A stretch of 9,434 bases of DNA from an uncultured Bacteroides sp. Its GTDB lineage: Bacteria; Bacteroidota; Bacteroidia; Bacteroidales; Bacteroidaceae. The notes below the pieces were generated by a model, which searched no databases, was not told the origin of the DNA, and saw only the letters and a list, made by a program, of their open reading frames with translations. The position numbers and the translations under genes were made by a program. This document shows positions 1 through 6,588 of this stretch, in pieces (position 1 is the stretch's first letter; the number at the start of each line of letters is the position of its first letter). Location: contig UQPQ01000065.1 of assembly GCA_900542985.1 (NCBI GenBank), positions 1-9,434 of the forward strand. The letters run 5' to 3'.

Positions 1-1
1 G

Positions 2-55
2 CTCAGGAACTTATAAATAAAGTTAAATTATAGTGTTGCGGAATTAAGGTTAAAA
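2..55 (+). repeat. Left copy of 54-bp terminal inverted repeat
   Basis: This stretch is identical, base for base, to the reverse complement of 9381-9434. The match runs from the second base of the window to an A-run and then stops: the left side continues with A's, the right side (read inward) with TAGAAAGG. Both copies point inward. The right copy is the leader of the outer-membrane gene at 8834-9364, but no such gene follows the left copy. It may be one arm of an invertible segment, the inner edge of a longer repeat at both ends, or a contig boundary at a repeat; the window alone cannot decide. Confidence 0.95.
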
Positions 56-143
56 AAACGTGACTTGTATCGACAGGTAACGATACTTGTATCATCGGCC
101 ATCGTGACTTGTATCGTAAGCCTTCGATACAAGTCACGTTTTT
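54..143. repeat. Iterated 9-mer cluster with 22-bp period and inverted copy
   Basis: The 9-mer ACTTGTATC occurs at 63-71, 85-93 and 107-115, exactly 22 bp apart, about two helical turns. Its reverse complement GATACAAGT lies at 126-134. The outer copies sit in the longer word CGTGACTTGTATCG (59-72 and 103-116), inverted at 125-138. With flanking A and T runs, 54-72 and 125-143 are perfectly complementary over 19 bp. The middle copy has its own small dyad, GATAC-TT-GTATC (82-93). Same-face spacing suggests a protein-binding array, but a folded RNA element or short dispersed repeat is equally possible. No coding sequence is visible here. Confidence 0.85.
103..143 (+). terminator. Hairpin with T-run, probable rho-independent terminator
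   Basis: CGTGACTTGTATCG (103-116) and CGATACAAGTCACG (125-138) form a perfect 14-bp stem with an 8-nt loop, followed by five T's. It would end transcripts entering from the left. The right arm can instead pair with 54-72, so two mutually exclusive folds exist. No coding sequence separates them, so classical translation-coupled attenuation is not supported. Confidence 0.6.
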
Positions 144-227
144 GTGAAGCAATAAAATCTTCCAGAAAACTTCATTCACTCACTCCCCCGCAACAAGAAG
201 AAGTTTTCCTCGAAAAAGAAAAAAGCG

Positions 228-258
228 TTGTATAAGAACATATTTTTACTTACATTTG
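228..258 (+). promoter_or_regulatory. Bacteroides-type promoter of the trpB-like gene
   Basis: TACATTTG (251-258) matches the -7 consensus TAnnTTTG exactly, and TTG at 228-230 lies 20 nt upstream as the -33 element. The start codon is 28 nt downstream, giving a short leader. Confidence 0.75.
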
Positions 259-280
259 GCGAATTAATCAAAAATGTAAG
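249..280. promoter_or_regulatory. 9-bp dyad overlapping the -7 box, possible operator
   Basis: CTTACATTT (249-257) and AAATGTAAG (272-280) are perfect inverted repeats 14 nt apart. The left arm covers most of the -7 element and the right arm ends 5 nt before the start codon. A repressor here would block both polymerase and the leader. It could be a chance AT-rich dyad or a weak leader hairpin. Confidence 0.4.
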
Positions 281-285
281 CTAAT

Positions 286-1650
286 ATGAGTGATAAACAG
301 AAAAGATTCATTTTACCGGAAAACGAAATTCCCAAATACTGGTACAATATTCAGGCAGACATGAAAAACAAACCCATGCCGCCTCTGAATCCTGCTACCA
401 AAGAACCTCTGAAACCAGAAGATCTCTACCCTATATTTGCAAAAGAACTCTGTCATCAGGAATTGAACCAGACCGATGCATGGATTGAAATACCCGAAGA
501 AGTACGCGAAATGTATAAGTACTATCGCAGTACTCCACTGGTACGTGCTTACGGACTGGAAAAAGCATTGGGTACACCGGCACATATTTATTTCAAGAAT
601 GAAAGTGTAAGTCCCATCGGTTCTCATAAGCTCAACTCAGCCCTGGCTCAGGCTTATTATTGCAAACAGGAAGGTGTGAGCAACATTACAACAGAAACCG
701 GAGCCGGACAGTGGGGAGCAGCGCTTTCGTATGCTGCCAAAGTCTTCGGACTGGAAGCTGCCGTATATCAGGTAAAAATCAGCTACGAGCAGAAACCGTA
801 CCGCCGCAGCATTATGCAGACATTCGGTGCACAGGTTACTCCGTCGCCTTCCATGTCTACCCGCGCCGGAAAGGACATCCTTACCAAGTATCCCAATCAT
901 CAGGGTTCACTGGGTACAGCTATTTCCGAGGCCATCGAACTGGCACGTACCACACCCAACTGTAAATATACTTTAGGTTCGGTACTGAGCCACGTTACCC
1001 TGCATCAGACTATCATTGGTCTGGAAGCTGAAAAACAGATGGAAATGGCAGGCGAATATCCGGATGTAATTATAGGCTGTTTTGGAGGTGGCTCGAACTT
1101 CGGCGGTATCTGTTTCCCATTCATGCGCCATACCATACTTGAAGGAAAACAGACACGTTATGTAGCAGCAGAGCCGGCATCCTGCCCGAAACTGACACGA
1201 GGAAAATTCCGCTATGACTTCGGCGACGAAGCCGGATACACTCCTCTTCTGCCTATGTTTACGTTAGGACATAATTTTGCCCCAGCCAATATTCACGCCG
1301 GTGGCTTGCGCTATCATGGAGCTGGTGTCATCGTTTCGCAATTATTGAAAGATAAATTGATGGAAGCAGTCGACATTCCACAATTGGAAACCTTCGAAGC
1401 AGGCTGTCTGTTTGCACGTGCCGAAGGTATCATTCCGGCACCGGAATCATGTCATGCCATTGCAGCTGCTATCCGCGAAGCAAACCAGTGTAAGGAAACA
1501 GGAGAAGAGAAAGTCATTCTATTCAACTTGTCGGGACACGGACTGATAGATATGACTGCATACGACCAATATTTGTCCGGTAACCTGGTAAACTATACAC
1601 TGACCGATCAGGATATCGCCAAAAGTTTGGGAGAAGATAGTGCAGAATAA
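286..1650 (+). CDS. trpB: TrpB2-type tryptophan synthase beta-like PLP enzyme
   Basis: The 454-aa product belongs to the long TrpB-related family (TrpB2), not the roughly 400-aa TrpB1 that pairs with TrpA. It should catalyse PLP-dependent beta-replacement joining indole to serine or O-phosphoserine in the cytoplasm. Visible hallmarks are GSHKLNSA with the Schiff-base lysine at K115, ETGAGQWG with the catalytic glutamate near E137 (TrpB1 has GQHG), the phosphate-binding loop GGGSN at 267-271, and LSGHG near S416, which contacts the PLP ring nitrogen in this fold. The N-terminal extension (about residues 1-70) is typical of TrpB2. The gene stands alone between its own promoter and terminator, with no trpA or other trp gene nearby, so a role in indole salvage or a dispensable second TrpB is likely. 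Family assignment is secure; the physiological substrate is inferred. Confidence 0.93.
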   Translation: MSDKQKRFILPENEIPKYWYNIQADMKNKPMPPLNPATKEPLKPEDLYPIFAKELCHQELNQTDAWIEIPEEVREMYKYYRSTPLVRAYGLEKALGTPAHIYFKNESVSPIGSHKLNSALAQAYYCKQEGVSNITTETGAGQWGAALSYAAKVFGLEAAVYQVKISYEQKPYRRSIMQTFGAQVTPSPSMSTRAGKDILTKYPNHQGSLGTAISEAIELARTTPNCKYTLGSVLSHVTLHQTIIGLEAEKQMEMAGEYPDVIIGCFGGGSNFGGICFPFMRHTILEGKQTRYVAAEPASCPKLTRGKFRYDFGDEAGYTPLLPMFTLGHNFAPANIHAGGLRYHGAGVIVSQLLKDKLMEAVDIPQLETFEAGCLFARAEGIIPAPESCHAIAAAIREANQCKETGEEKVILFNLSGHGLIDMTAYDQYLSGNLVNYTLTDQDIAKSLGEDSAE

Positions 1651-1692
1651 ATAATCTTCACCGACTTTTTTCTCAAGAAAAGTAAAGTATAG

Positions 1693-1746
1693 AGTGCATT
1701 TTACCCTCTTAAAAGCCACATTTAGGGGTAAAATGCACTTTTTTTT
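1693..1746 (+). terminator. Strong rho-independent terminator after trpB-like gene
   Basis: AGTGCATTTTACCC (1693-1706) pairs perfectly over 14 bp with GGGTAAAATGCACT (1726-1739). The loop is 19 nt and the stem runs straight into eight T's (1739-1746). It lies 43 nt after the trpB-like stop codon and makes that gene monocistronic. Confidence 0.9.
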
Positions 1747-1777
1747 GCTTTTTATCGATATTTTTTCTCCCAAACGC

Positions 1778-1807
1778 TTGCAGATTTAAAAATAATCCGT
1801 ACCTTTG
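1778..1807 (+). promoter_or_regulatory. Consensus promoter of the tRNA-Glu pair
   Basis: TTG (1778-1780), 19 nt, then TACCTTTG (1800-1807), a perfect TAnnTTTG -7 box. It lies about 40 nt before the first tRNA. No separate promoter is visible in the 36-nt spacer, so both tRNAs are probably co-transcribed. Confidence 0.8.
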
Positions 1808-1847
1808 CACCCGTGATTGAGAAACACGCTCGACACAACAAAAGGAT

Positions 1848-1922
1848 GGCCCGTTCGTCTATCGGTTAGGACGCAAGATTTTCATTCTTGAAAGGGGGGT
1901 TCGATTCCCCCACGGGCTACCA
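1848..1922 (+). tRNA. tRNA-Glu (UUC), copy 1, CCA encoded
   Basis: The cloverleaf can be read directly. Acceptor arms GGCCCGT and ACGGGCT pair, with a G-U at the first position. The anticodon stem CAAGA/TCTTG encloses loop TTTTCAT with anticodon TTC, and the T-arm GGGGG-TTCGATT-CCCCC is followed by discriminator A1919. CCA is encoded at 1920-1922. It reads GAA and GAG codons. Confidence 0.96.
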
Positions 1923-1958
1923 AAACATAAGCAACCTTTACAGGTGCAACAAAAGGAT

Positions 1959-2030
1959 GGCCCGTTCGTCTATCGGTTAGGACGCAAGATTTTCATTCTT
2001 GAAAGGGGGGTTCGATTCCCCCACGGGCTA
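1959..2030 (+). tRNA. tRNA-Glu (UUC), copy 2, no encoded CCA
   Basis: The body is identical to copy 1. After discriminator A2030 the genome reads CGA, not CCA, so the 3' end must be completed by the CCA-adding enzyme. It lies 36 nt downstream of copy 1 and just before a terminator. Confidence 0.96.
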
Positions 2031-2032
2031 CG

Positions 2033-2062
2033 AAGTCTGAACAGTAATGTTCAGACTTTTTT
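2033..2062 (+). terminator. Terminator after the tRNA-Glu pair
   Basis: AAGTCTGAAC (2033-2042) and GTTCAGACTT (2049-2058) form a perfect 10-bp stem with a 6-nt loop, followed by a T-run to 2062. It begins 3 nt after the second tRNA. Confidence 0.9.
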
Positions 2063-2238
2063 GTTATATATATTTCTCCCAAAAAGAACAAATCTTTTTT
2101 ACCGGATTCAGAAAAACCGGATGAATATAAAAAAATAATCACGCAAAACCGTACCCGATTCTTCCTCCCGGTTGTCATATATATAGAAAGTCAAGCATGC
2201 ACGACCTAACTTAAGTAAAACAACCGACACGAGAAAGT

Positions 2239-4821
2239 ATGAAACAACTTAAAATACACAAATGGATACGGAGTATCTTTTGCATAGTACTCTTTTTATC
2301 ATGGATTCCGCTTTTACAGGCGCAGGAAAAACGATTGATTGATTTGGAACTGAATGAAGTGCCACTGTCAAAAGCCTTGCAACAATTGGAACGTGAAGGA
2401 GGAAAAAACATTTTATTTGTCAATGATGAGGTAGAGACTTATCGGGTTACAGCGCATATCCAAAAGCAGACATTGGCAGAAGCCATCCGATTGGTTCTGA
2501 CTGGCAAACCTTTCACTTGCCTGGAACGACAAGATTATTTCGTAATACAACGTACAAATAAAAAACAGAAAGTAGAGCATATCCGTGGAAAAGTTGTCAA
2601 TGAACAAGGGATACCCATTCCGTATGCCAATGTATTGGTCTTGCAAGCAAGCGATTCTACCTTTGTAAACGGCTGTGTAACAGAAAACGATGGAACATTT
2701 CTTCTGCCGAACCCGTATACCGATCACTACGTACTGCGGGTAACGTATGTGGGCTATCAAACCATAACGGCTCCTTGTAAGGCTGAAAATCTTCTATACA
2801 TGGAACCTCAAGAATATCAACTCAAAGAAATTACCATAACCGCTACCCGCCCGCTTGTAGAAAAGAAAAACGGAGCTTATCTGACTCATATCAAAGATAC
2901 GCCGTTTTCGCTAATGGGGTCGGCAGCAGACATGCTCGGACATCTGCCCTTCGTGACAGAATCTGACGGAAATTTTTCAGTAATCGGACGAGGTATACCG
3001 GAGATTTATATCAATGGAAGAAAAGTACGTGATAATTCCGAACTGTCGCGCTTACAGGCAAACGAAATTCTTTCGGCAGAAATCATTACCACACCAGGAG
3101 CACGTTATGCATCAGCCGTCAAGGCAGTCATCCGAATTCGGACCATCCGGCAGCGGGGACAAGGACTCAGCGGTAGTTTTTATGCTGATTACAGCCAAGG
3201 GCATGCAGGAAAAGGAAACGAAGGTATTACCGTGAATTACCGGACCGGCGGACTTGACATCTTTGCCAATACTTATTTTCGGGAATCAGGCGCGTACAGT
3301 ACTCAACAAGCGATTACACAAATGCAAGCTTCTTCTGCCTGGGAAAGCCACTCGAATCAAATGTCGACCGGACGCGAGAATTATTTCAATGGGGAAATTG
3401 GATTAAATTACGAACCGGATGAACACCAATCTTTAGGCGTAAGGTATGCACCCGAACAACACATCGGAGAATACCGGAACTCCTTCATCAGCTCAACCGA
3501 AATGTATCGGGACGGAGTATTAGTAGATCAACTGGAAACGGAGGCACAAAATACCGGGAAAAAGGGGTTGGAACATTCGGTCAATGCCTATTATACCGGA
3601 ACTTTCGGGAAATGGAATATCGACTTTAATGCTGATTTCTACCAAGGCAGGCATCGAAACAGGCAACTTGTCTGCAACAACGGAGAAAATGATGCAGCCT
3701 CAACCAATCAAATTAAAAACCGGCTGTATGCTACCAAGCTAATCGCTACAACAACTTTATGGAAAGGAAATCTGTCTTTTGGTACGGAAGAAATATGGAC
3801 CGACCGTTGGGATCGTTTCGAACAAAATGGGTTCTCTGCGAATGCCGACGACCACATCCGTCAGGACATCGCTTCTGTCTTCGCTGATTATGTACTGGAA
3901 CTGGGTGCATTCAGCCTGCAGACCGGATTACGATATGAATATCAGAAGACACATTACTACGAGGCTGGCATTTTGCAACCGACACAAAGCCCTCATTACC
4001 ATCATTTCCTGCCTATGGCTTCTGTCTTCTATCAAAAAGGAGACTGGAATGCCGGTCTAAGCTTCAAGCTACTAAAATTAAGCCCAGGTTATAGCATGTT
4101 ATCGAGTGCTGTTTCTTATATCAACAAATACCAATACAGCAACGGAAATCCGAATCTTGTTCCACAGATACATCGGGGATTTTCCTTGAATGCCGGTTGG
4201 AAATGGATTAATCTCGATTTATATTACGACCATACATTAGATATGTATACCTCCTACTTAAAACCGTACGATGATGTCAATCATCCCGGAGTATCCCTCA
4301 TGACAAAGGCCAGTATTCCCCATACCTATGCATATGGAGGAACAATCTCCGCTACCCCAAAAATCGGTTTTTGGCAACCTAACATCAGCACTGATATCTT
4401 TTGGTTTCACTCCAATGCACGTTCATTAGGCATTGAACAACTTTGGAGCGAACCTCTGTTCAGTTTCCGGCTTGACAATAGTTTTCTGTTGCCACAAGGT
4501 TGGTTTATCAATCTTACCGGAAGTATCAGTACACGGGCAAAGCAGAGTTATGCCATTTTCAAACGGAATGGTTATGTAGATTTACGTATCTCCAAAACAT
4601 TCTGCTCCGACCAAAACCTGCAAGTATCTATAATAGGATATGACATTTTCCGCACACGCCTGGGAAAACGTTTCGATATGTATGGCGACCGTACATTCAT
4701 ACAAGAAGACAGTTACGCCGACAGCCAGCGAATCGGAGTGCGTATCAGTTATAAGTTCAATGCAACCAAGAATAAGTACAAAGGCTCTGGTGCCGGACAA
4801 AGCGAGAAGGAGAGATTATAG
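2239..4821 (+). CDS. STN-domain TonB-dependent-type outer-membrane receptor (signal transducer)
   Basis: This 860-aa protein should sit in the outer membrane, bind or import an unidentified ligand and report it to the downstream anti-sigma factor. A signal peptide (about 1-28, cleavage after LLQA) is followed by an STN domain (about 31-105), the part of FecA-like transducers that contacts FecR. Next come a carboxypeptidase-regulatory-like fold (about 115-190, with IRGKVV and IPIPYANV), a plug-like region (about 205-300, with IYINGRKV and EIITTPGARY) and a long beta-barrel of the OMP_b-brl_3 kind. The tail contains SYKFN and KYKGSGAG, a style common in this family. No SusD partner lies nearby, so polysaccharide uptake by a classical Sus system is not indicated; a metal chelate or small molecule is possible. 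No good -7/-33 promoter or SD is visible in the 176 nt upstream. The sigma gene starts 65 nt downstream. Confidence 0.85.
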   Translation: MKQLKIHKWIRSIFCIVLFLSWIPLLQAQEKRLIDLELNEVPLSKALQQLEREGGKNILFVNDEVETYRVTAHIQKQTLAEAIRLVLTGKPFTCLERQDYFVIQRTNKKQKVEHIRGKVVNEQGIPIPYANVLVLQASDSTFVNGCVTENDGTFLLPNPYTDHYVLRVTYVGYQTITAPCKAENLLYMEPQEYQLKEITITATRPLVEKKNGAYLTHIKDTPFSLMGSAADMLGHLPFVTESDGNFSVIGRGIPEIYINGRKVRDNSELSRLQANEILSAEIITTPGARYASAVKAVIRIRTIRQRGQGLSGSFYADYSQGHAGKGNEGITVNYRTGGLDIFANTYFRESGAYSTQQAITQMQASSAWESHSNQMSTGRENYFNGEIGLNYEPDEHQSLGVRYAPEQHIGEYRNSFISSTEMYRDGVLVDQLETEAQNTGKKGLEHSVNAYYTGTFGKWNIDFNADFYQGRHRNRQLVCNNGENDAASTNQIKNRLYATKLIATTTLWKGNLSFGTEEIWTDRWDRFEQNGFSANADDHIRQDIASVFADYVLELGAFSLQTGLRYEYQKTHYYEAGILQPTQSPHYHHFLPMASVFYQKGDWNAGLSFKLLKLSPGYSMLSSAVSYINKYQYSNGNPNLVPQIHRGFSLNAGWKWINLDLYYDHTLDMYTSYLKPYDDVNHPGVSLMTKASIPHTYAYGGTISATPKIGFWQPNISTDIFWFHSNARSLGIEQLWSEPLFSFRLDNSFLLPQGWFINLTGSISTRAKQSYAIFKRNGYVDLRISKTFCSDQNLQVSIIGYDIFRTRLGKRFDMYGDRTFIQEDSYADSQRIGVRISYKFNATKNKYKGSGAGQSEKERL

Positions 4822-4854
4822 AAAACAAGTGTACGAATTACAACTTCAAAATCT

Positions 4855-4862
4855 TACCTTTG
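4855..4862 (+). promoter_or_regulatory. Perfect -7 box upstream of the ECF sigma gene
   Basis: TACCTTTG matches TAnnTTTG exactly, 24 nt before the sigma start codon. No clear TTG lies at the -33 distance, so it may be weak or need an activator. It would allow the sigma and anti-sigma genes to be transcribed apart from the receptor gene. Confidence 0.5.
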
Positions 4863-4886
4863 CAGCCAGTCAGAAAATAGATGTGA

Positions 4887-5399
4887 ATGATTTGGAAAAA
4901 GAATACCGACAATAAGACAACGGCCTTCGAGAGCCTGTTCCGGCAACAATATCCGCCTTTAGTGCGGCATGCCACACAACTTTTAAATGACCCGGAAGAA
5001 GCAAAAGATGTGGTGGAAGAAGCCATGGAACAAGCGTGGAAACGGTGGGATACATTGGCCGAAACACAGCGTACATCATGGCTTTTTACCACAGTCCGCC
5101 ATCTGGCAATCAACCGCCTCAAGCACCGGCAAGTAAAAACCGATCATGCCGAAGGTATTCGGGAAGCAACGGTGTTCGACCTGCAGACCCAATACTGGGA
5201 ACATGAATATCAGCTTCGCCAGGCTGAATCCGTAGTGGAAGCTCTGGGCGAGCCTACACGGACAATTGTACGCCTTTGCTATTTCGAACAAAACACCTAC
5301 CGGGAAACAGCTGAACAGCTGGGTATCAGTCCGGACACAGTCAAAAAACATATTTCCAAAGCATTACGCACCTTACGTGAAGTTTTGGGCAAGAAATAA
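4887..5399 (+). CDS. ECF-type RNA polymerase sigma factor (sigma-70 family)
   Basis: The 170-aa cytoplasmic protein has the two-domain ECF plan. Region 2 spans about 13-80, with DPEEAKDVVEEAMEQAW and the promoter-melting part around SWLFTTVRHLAINRLKHR. Region 4 spans about 112-165, with helix-turn-helix TYRETAEQLGISPDTVKKHI for -35 recognition. A short acidic linker joins them. The start at 4887 is preferred because the ATG six bases earlier is followed at once by a stop. It lies 65 nt after the receptor and 8 nt before the FecR gene, so it is almost certainly the partner of that anti-sigma factor. It should direct polymerase to the receptor gene and perhaps other targets when the signal is present; the targets are not visible here. 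Confidence 0.93.
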   Translation: MIWKKNTDNKTTAFESLFRQQYPPLVRHATQLLNDPEEAKDVVEEAMEQAWKRWDTLAETQRTSWLFTTVRHLAINRLKHRQVKTDHAEGIREATVFDLQTQYWEHEYQLRQAESVVEALGEPTRTIVRLCYFEQNTYRETAEQLGISPDTVKKHISKALRTLREVLGKK

Positions 5400-5407
5400 G
5401 AGAAACA

Positions 5408-6343
5408 ATGAACGACGAAGAAAAAAACATGTACAATGATGAGGACCTCCGTCTGCTTCAGCTATTGGGTGAAGCAGCAGGTGAGCAGCCTTCGGAAGAA
5501 GAGACCGAAAAGGCTTGGAAACAATTCCAGCAGCGTCATCAGCGACGTCAGAACAACCGATACATGTGGACAAGCATAGCAGCAGCTGTGCTTTGCCTCA
5601 TTGCATTGAGTCTGCCTTTCATCTGGAAACAAATCAATGCCCACCCTATTGAACTTTACACTGCCCTTGATGTGCCCTCCGAAACAACGATTGTCGAGGC
5701 GGGAGATTCCTTAATTCTTTCTACACCACCGGAACAGACAGCTGAAGTCCGACTTTCCGATGGCACACGAATCGTATTGGGAGCCAATTCCCGTTTGAAG
5801 TACCCTCGTACTTTTGCCATGCATCTGCCGCGCAAAGTCCGTCTGAGTGGTGAGGCACGCTTCGAAGTTGCACACGATGCGGACCGTCCTTTCTCGGTAC
5901 AGTCCGAAGAAATGCATACCGAAGTACTAGGTACCGTTTTTGACGTGAACGCATATCCCGGCAGCCATGCTCAAGTTATTCTCTACAAGGGCCGTGTTCG
6001 TATCGGACATAAACACAAACAGCTTGATATTCATCCCGGACAACAGGCTGTTTTGGAAGAAAATAAACACCTGAAAGTAACGAATGTAGACCTAAAACAG
6101 GCAGGTAGTTGGACCGAAGGACTTTTCGATTACGACAATATGACATTGGAAGAAGTCATGAAGCATATCGGTACGTGGTACAACGTCAGCATCATAGCAC
6201 AATCAGACCCATTCCTCAAACGTCGCATTCATTTCCGCTTTCCGCGTAAGGTTTCGCTCCACGAAGTCGTCACCGCCCTGAACGATCTAGGGATAGCACG
6301 TATCACTGTCAACCGCCAAACCTTGCAGGTAGAGAAACCTTAA
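5408..6343 (+). CDS. FecR-family anti-sigma factor with DUF4974-like C-terminus
   Basis: This 311-aa inner-membrane protein should hold the sigma factor on the cytoplasmic side and sense the receptor's STN domain in the periplasm. A short, charged cytoplasmic segment (1-52) precedes a single transmembrane helix (about 53-73). The FecR domain follows (about 110-205: VRLSDGTRIVLGANSRL, LSGEARFEVAHD, VLGTVFDVNAY), then a C-terminal DUF4974-type domain (about 240-308: LFDYDNMTLEEVM to VNRQTLQVE), the usual Bacteroidetes arrangement. It begins 8 nt after the sigma stop, so they are co-transcribed. An alternative start is Met8 at 5429. The gene ends in a hairpin that spans its stop codon. Confidence 0.92.
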   Translation: MNDEEKNMYNDEDLRLLQLLGEAAGEQPSEEETEKAWKQFQQRHQRRQNNRYMWTSIAAAVLCLIALSLPFIWKQINAHPIELYTALDVPSETTIVEAGDSLILSTPPEQTAEVRLSDGTRIVLGANSRLKYPRTFAMHLPRKVRLSGEARFEVAHDADRPFSVQSEEMHTEVLGTVFDVNAYPGSHAQVILYKGRVRIGHKHKQLDIHPGQQAVLEENKHLKVTNVDLKQAGSWTEGLFDYDNMTLEEVMKHIGTWYNVSIIAQSDPFLKRRIHFRFPRKVSLHEVVTALNDLGIARITVNRQTLQVEKP

Positions 6344-6353
6344 TCTACCTGCA
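6324..6353 (+). other. 10-bp hairpin spanning the FecR stop codon
   Basis: TGCAGGTAGA (6324-6333) and TCTACCTGCA (6344-6353) pair perfectly with a 10-nt loop that contains the stop codon's first two bases... the stop ends at 6343, the loop edge. No T-run follows, so it is not a good intrinsic terminator; it could protect the 3' end of the mRNA. Confidence 0.55.
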
Positions 6354-6451
6354 TCATTGCCCCGAATCGAAAGGAAAATATGCAATCACTATCTTTTTCT
6401 GAAGACAGGAGGCGTCTTGGCATTGCCTGAGTACAAAAGCAAGCCTTTTGC

Positions 6452-6483
6452 TTTGGCACTGCGCTCGTCTTTCGCTATCTTTT
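6452..6483 (+). promoter_or_regulatory. Upstream repeat-borne promoter, degenerate -7
   Basis: TTTG (6452-6455), 20 nt, then TATCTTTT (6476-6483). It is the same as the downstream copy except that the last G of TAnnTTTG is T, which should weaken it. Confidence 0.5.
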
Positions 6484-6536
6484 CATAAGACAGGAGGCGA
6501 CTCGGCATTGCCTGAGCACAAAAGCAAGCTTTTTGC

Positions 6537-6568
6537 TTTGGCACTGCGCTCGTCTTTCGCTATCTTTG
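6537..6568 (+). promoter_or_regulatory. Downstream repeat-borne promoter, full consensus
   Basis: TTTG (6537-6540), 20 nt, then TATCTTTG (6561-6568), a full match to the Bacteroides housekeeping consensus. It lies 20 nt before the ATG at 6589. Its position shows that the longer reading frame open from 6448 cannot be the true start, because that start would lie upstream of transcription. Confidence 0.8.
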
Positions 6569-6588
6569 TGTCAAAAAGAAAAATACAC

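Larger units (their letters stand above)
1836..2031 (+). repeat. 85-bp tandem direct repeat containing the two tRNA genes
   Basis: Positions 1836-1920 and 1947-2031 are identical over 85 bp, offset by 111 bp. Identity includes an 11-12 nt 5' flank (CAACAAAAGGAT), the whole tRNA and one base beyond. It looks like a recent or conversion-maintained duplication and is a likely site of copy-number change by recombination. Confidence 0.9.
6402..6571 (+). repeat. Tandem 85-bp promoter-bearing repeat, two units
   Basis: Units 6402-6486 and 6487-6571 are near-identical with period 85. Each runs AAGACAGGAGGCG, GGCATTGCCTGAG, an AAAGCAA/TTGCTTT inverted repeat, GGCACTGCGCTCGTC and TTTCGCTATCTTT. A remnant of an earlier unit's end may lie at 6390-6400. 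The units differ at only a few bases, including the last base of the -7 box. The layout looks like a mobile or duplicated promoter cassette; related copies elsewhere in the genome seem likely but cannot be tested here. The array fills most of the 245-nt gap between FecR and the kinase gene. Confidence 0.9.

Noticed and set aside
54..143. CRISPR array
   Set aside because: The repeated word is only 9 bp with 13-bp gaps, includes an inverted copy, and no cas gene is present.
1836..2031. tRNA attachment site of an integrated element
   Set aside because: The direct repeat covers the whole tRNA and is only 111 bp apart, with no integrase or mobile gene between or beside the copies. Simple tandem duplication explains it.
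1944..2178. Open frames on both strands across the second tRNA-Glu
   Set aside because: They translate a tRNA and its terminator; the minus-strand peptide with GGIEPP is a typical false translation of a tRNA T-arm.
4822..4886. Terminator between receptor and sigma genes
   Set aside because: No stem with a T-run was found in these 65 nt, so read-through from receptor to sigma is likely in addition to the local -7 box.
6448..6588. In-frame N-terminal extension of the kinase gene (47 extra codons)
   Set aside because: These codons run through the tandem repeat and the consensus promoter at 6537-6568, so they lie upstream of the likely transcript start. The ATG at 6589 begins the conserved domain.
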